NCBI RefSeq assembly: GCF_004335005.1
Contig: NZ_RQRT01000030.1
Coordinates: 1 to 47,309, forward strand
Source: Paracoccus nototheniae
GTDB taxonomy: Bacteria; Pseudomonadota; Alphaproteobacteria; Rhodobacterales; Rhodobacteraceae
Direction: 5' to 3'
DNA: 47,309 bases
Position 1 is the stretch's first letter, and each line of letters starts with the position of its first letter. Of this stretch, positions 46,697 to 47,309 are shown piece by piece. A model generated the notes under the pieces. It searched no databases, was not told where the DNA came from, and saw nothing but the letters and a program-made list of their open reading frames with translations. The position numbers and the translations under genes are program-made.

Positions 46697-47190
46697 GTCC
46701 TTGTATACCGCGCGGAGTGCCGGAGATCACGGTGCCCGAGATAATCTTGGATCAGCCGCAGGTCGTAGCCGCGATTGGCAAGGGCAAACCCGCAGAAATG
46801 GCGAAGCATGTGGGGATGGACATGGCCAAGACCGGCACGGTTTCCGGCAGCTGCGAGAATGTTGTTGGCGGCCTGTCGGGTAAGCGGTTGCTGCCGCTCA
46901 GAAACGAACATCCCATGCAATCTGTCATTACCTTGCCCGAGCCAGCGTCAGATTATCCGCAATTCGTCGCCCTCAACGGGATGCTCGACGCTGAGCCCCC
47001 GCTTCAGCCGCTGCACCCAAAGGCGGGATTGCGCCAGATCGACATGATCCCGCCGCAAGGTAATTGCTTCCGAGACCCTAAGCCCGTGCCGGAACATCAT
47101 CAGGACCAGCAGATGATTGCGAGTGCCATGCCGACCGGCCTTTGCGGCGGCAAGAAGTCGGTCAATTTGCATCAGGCCTAGATGTTCCAT
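46696..47190 (-). pseudogene. Tyrosine recombinase with one in-frame stop and lost C terminus
   Basis: Single reading frame. From 47190: LGLMQIDRLLAAAKAGRHG, then FRHGLRVSEAITLR with the first catalytic Arg, to GDELRII. A TGA at 46950-46948 follows, where CGA (Arg) would keep the frame. Past the stop the same frame continues RWLGQGNDRLHGMFVSERQ, HPHMLRHFCGFALANRGYD, LIQDYLGHRDLRHSARYTRT with the box-II residues and catalytic Tyr. After YTRT the sequence becomes IS3. It is a FimB/FimE-like short integrase of about 200 aa. Confidence 0.8.
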
Positions 47191-47274
47191 CCCGGATGAT
47201 CACATAGACCCTCGCCGGACCGCGTTCTTCGTGGCAAGATCGATCCTGGCCGAGTTTCGGGACGGGAGGCGAGG

Positions 47275-47309
47275 ATGCTGATCTCTCTTCACAAGCAGGC
47301 ATCGACGAC
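47275..47309 (+). CDS. IS481-type transposase, 5' end only (runs off the window)
   Basis: ATG with GGGAGG and GAGG upstream, encoding MLISLHKQAST, the N terminus I associate with IS481-like transposases of alphaproteobacteria. Only 11 codons are visible. The 84 nt before it (47191-47274) hold no gene and may include the element's terminal repeat. Confidence 0.5.
   Translation, partial: MLISLHKQAST

Noticed and set aside
45242..47309. An integrated island bounded by a duplicated tRNA-Lys 3' end
   Set aside because: No second copy of the tRNA 3' sequence is present in the window, so an att duplication cannot be shown; it may lie to the right.

Overview
The window is high-GC DNA from an alphaproteobacterium of the order Rhodobacterales, most likely Paracoccus or a close relative. 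I infer this from the gene order (rsfS-rlmH-gpmI-envC-ctpA-rppH, HDAC-xseB-ispA-dxs, leuC/leuD split by an antisense membrane gene), from the flagellar cluster with a CtrA-type box, and from a bipartite intergenic repeat that I know from this group. No database search was possible; all product names rest on motifs read from the sequence.

Layout. 1-2.5 kb: a small secreted ORF, a nitronate-monooxygenase-like flavoprotein and the methionine sulfoxide reductase pair msrB-msrA. 2.5-7.8 kb (minus): a TriABC-type efflux operon of two periplasmic adaptors and one RND pump. 7.8-11.2 kb: divergent kynureninase and kynurenine-formamidase-like genes, an aldo/keto reductase and a YbaK-type deacylase. 11.4-14.7 kb (plus): a DUF421 membrane protein with a cysteine-rich tail, an unknown 110-aa protein, a lipoprotein lytic transglycosylase and BluB. 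14.8-20.7 kb (minus): rsfS-rlmH-gpmI-envC-ctpA-rppH, covering ribosome silencing, rRNA methylation, glycolysis, cell-wall remodelling and RNA decapping. 20.7-24.7 kb: leuC and leuD with an antisense membrane gene between them and a secreted EEP-family enzyme after leuD. 24.7-28.8 kb (minus): bioB-bioF-bioD-bioA.

28.9-38.9 kb is a flagellar island. A leftward operon (fliL, PflI-like, MotE-like, motA, small secreted protein, flhA, fliR, flhB, FliJ-like) and a rightward operon (fliF, fliH-like, fliN, fliP) diverge from a 117-nt intergenic region holding a CtrA-like box. 39-42.9 kb is an isoprenoid operon (HDAC-like, xseB, ispA, dxs). 43-45.1 kb holds dapF and mtaB.

From tRNA-Lys(UUU) at 45.2 kb to the end the DNA changes character. 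It is a graveyard of mobile DNA: a truncated, tentatively TniQ-like gene with its own terminator, two oppositely oriented pieces of an IS3-family element, a tyrosine recombinase with one in-frame stop and a lost C terminus, and the first codons of an IS481-type transposase.

At least seven copies of a GC-rich repeat (an AAATATCCCGGGG module joined to a G-run/C-run hairpin) sit between genes in every type of intergenic region. The least explained items are this repeat family, the possible tRNA-targeted transposon relic, a promoter-abutting mini-ORF before leuC, and a DapF lacking the canonical second catalytic cysteine.
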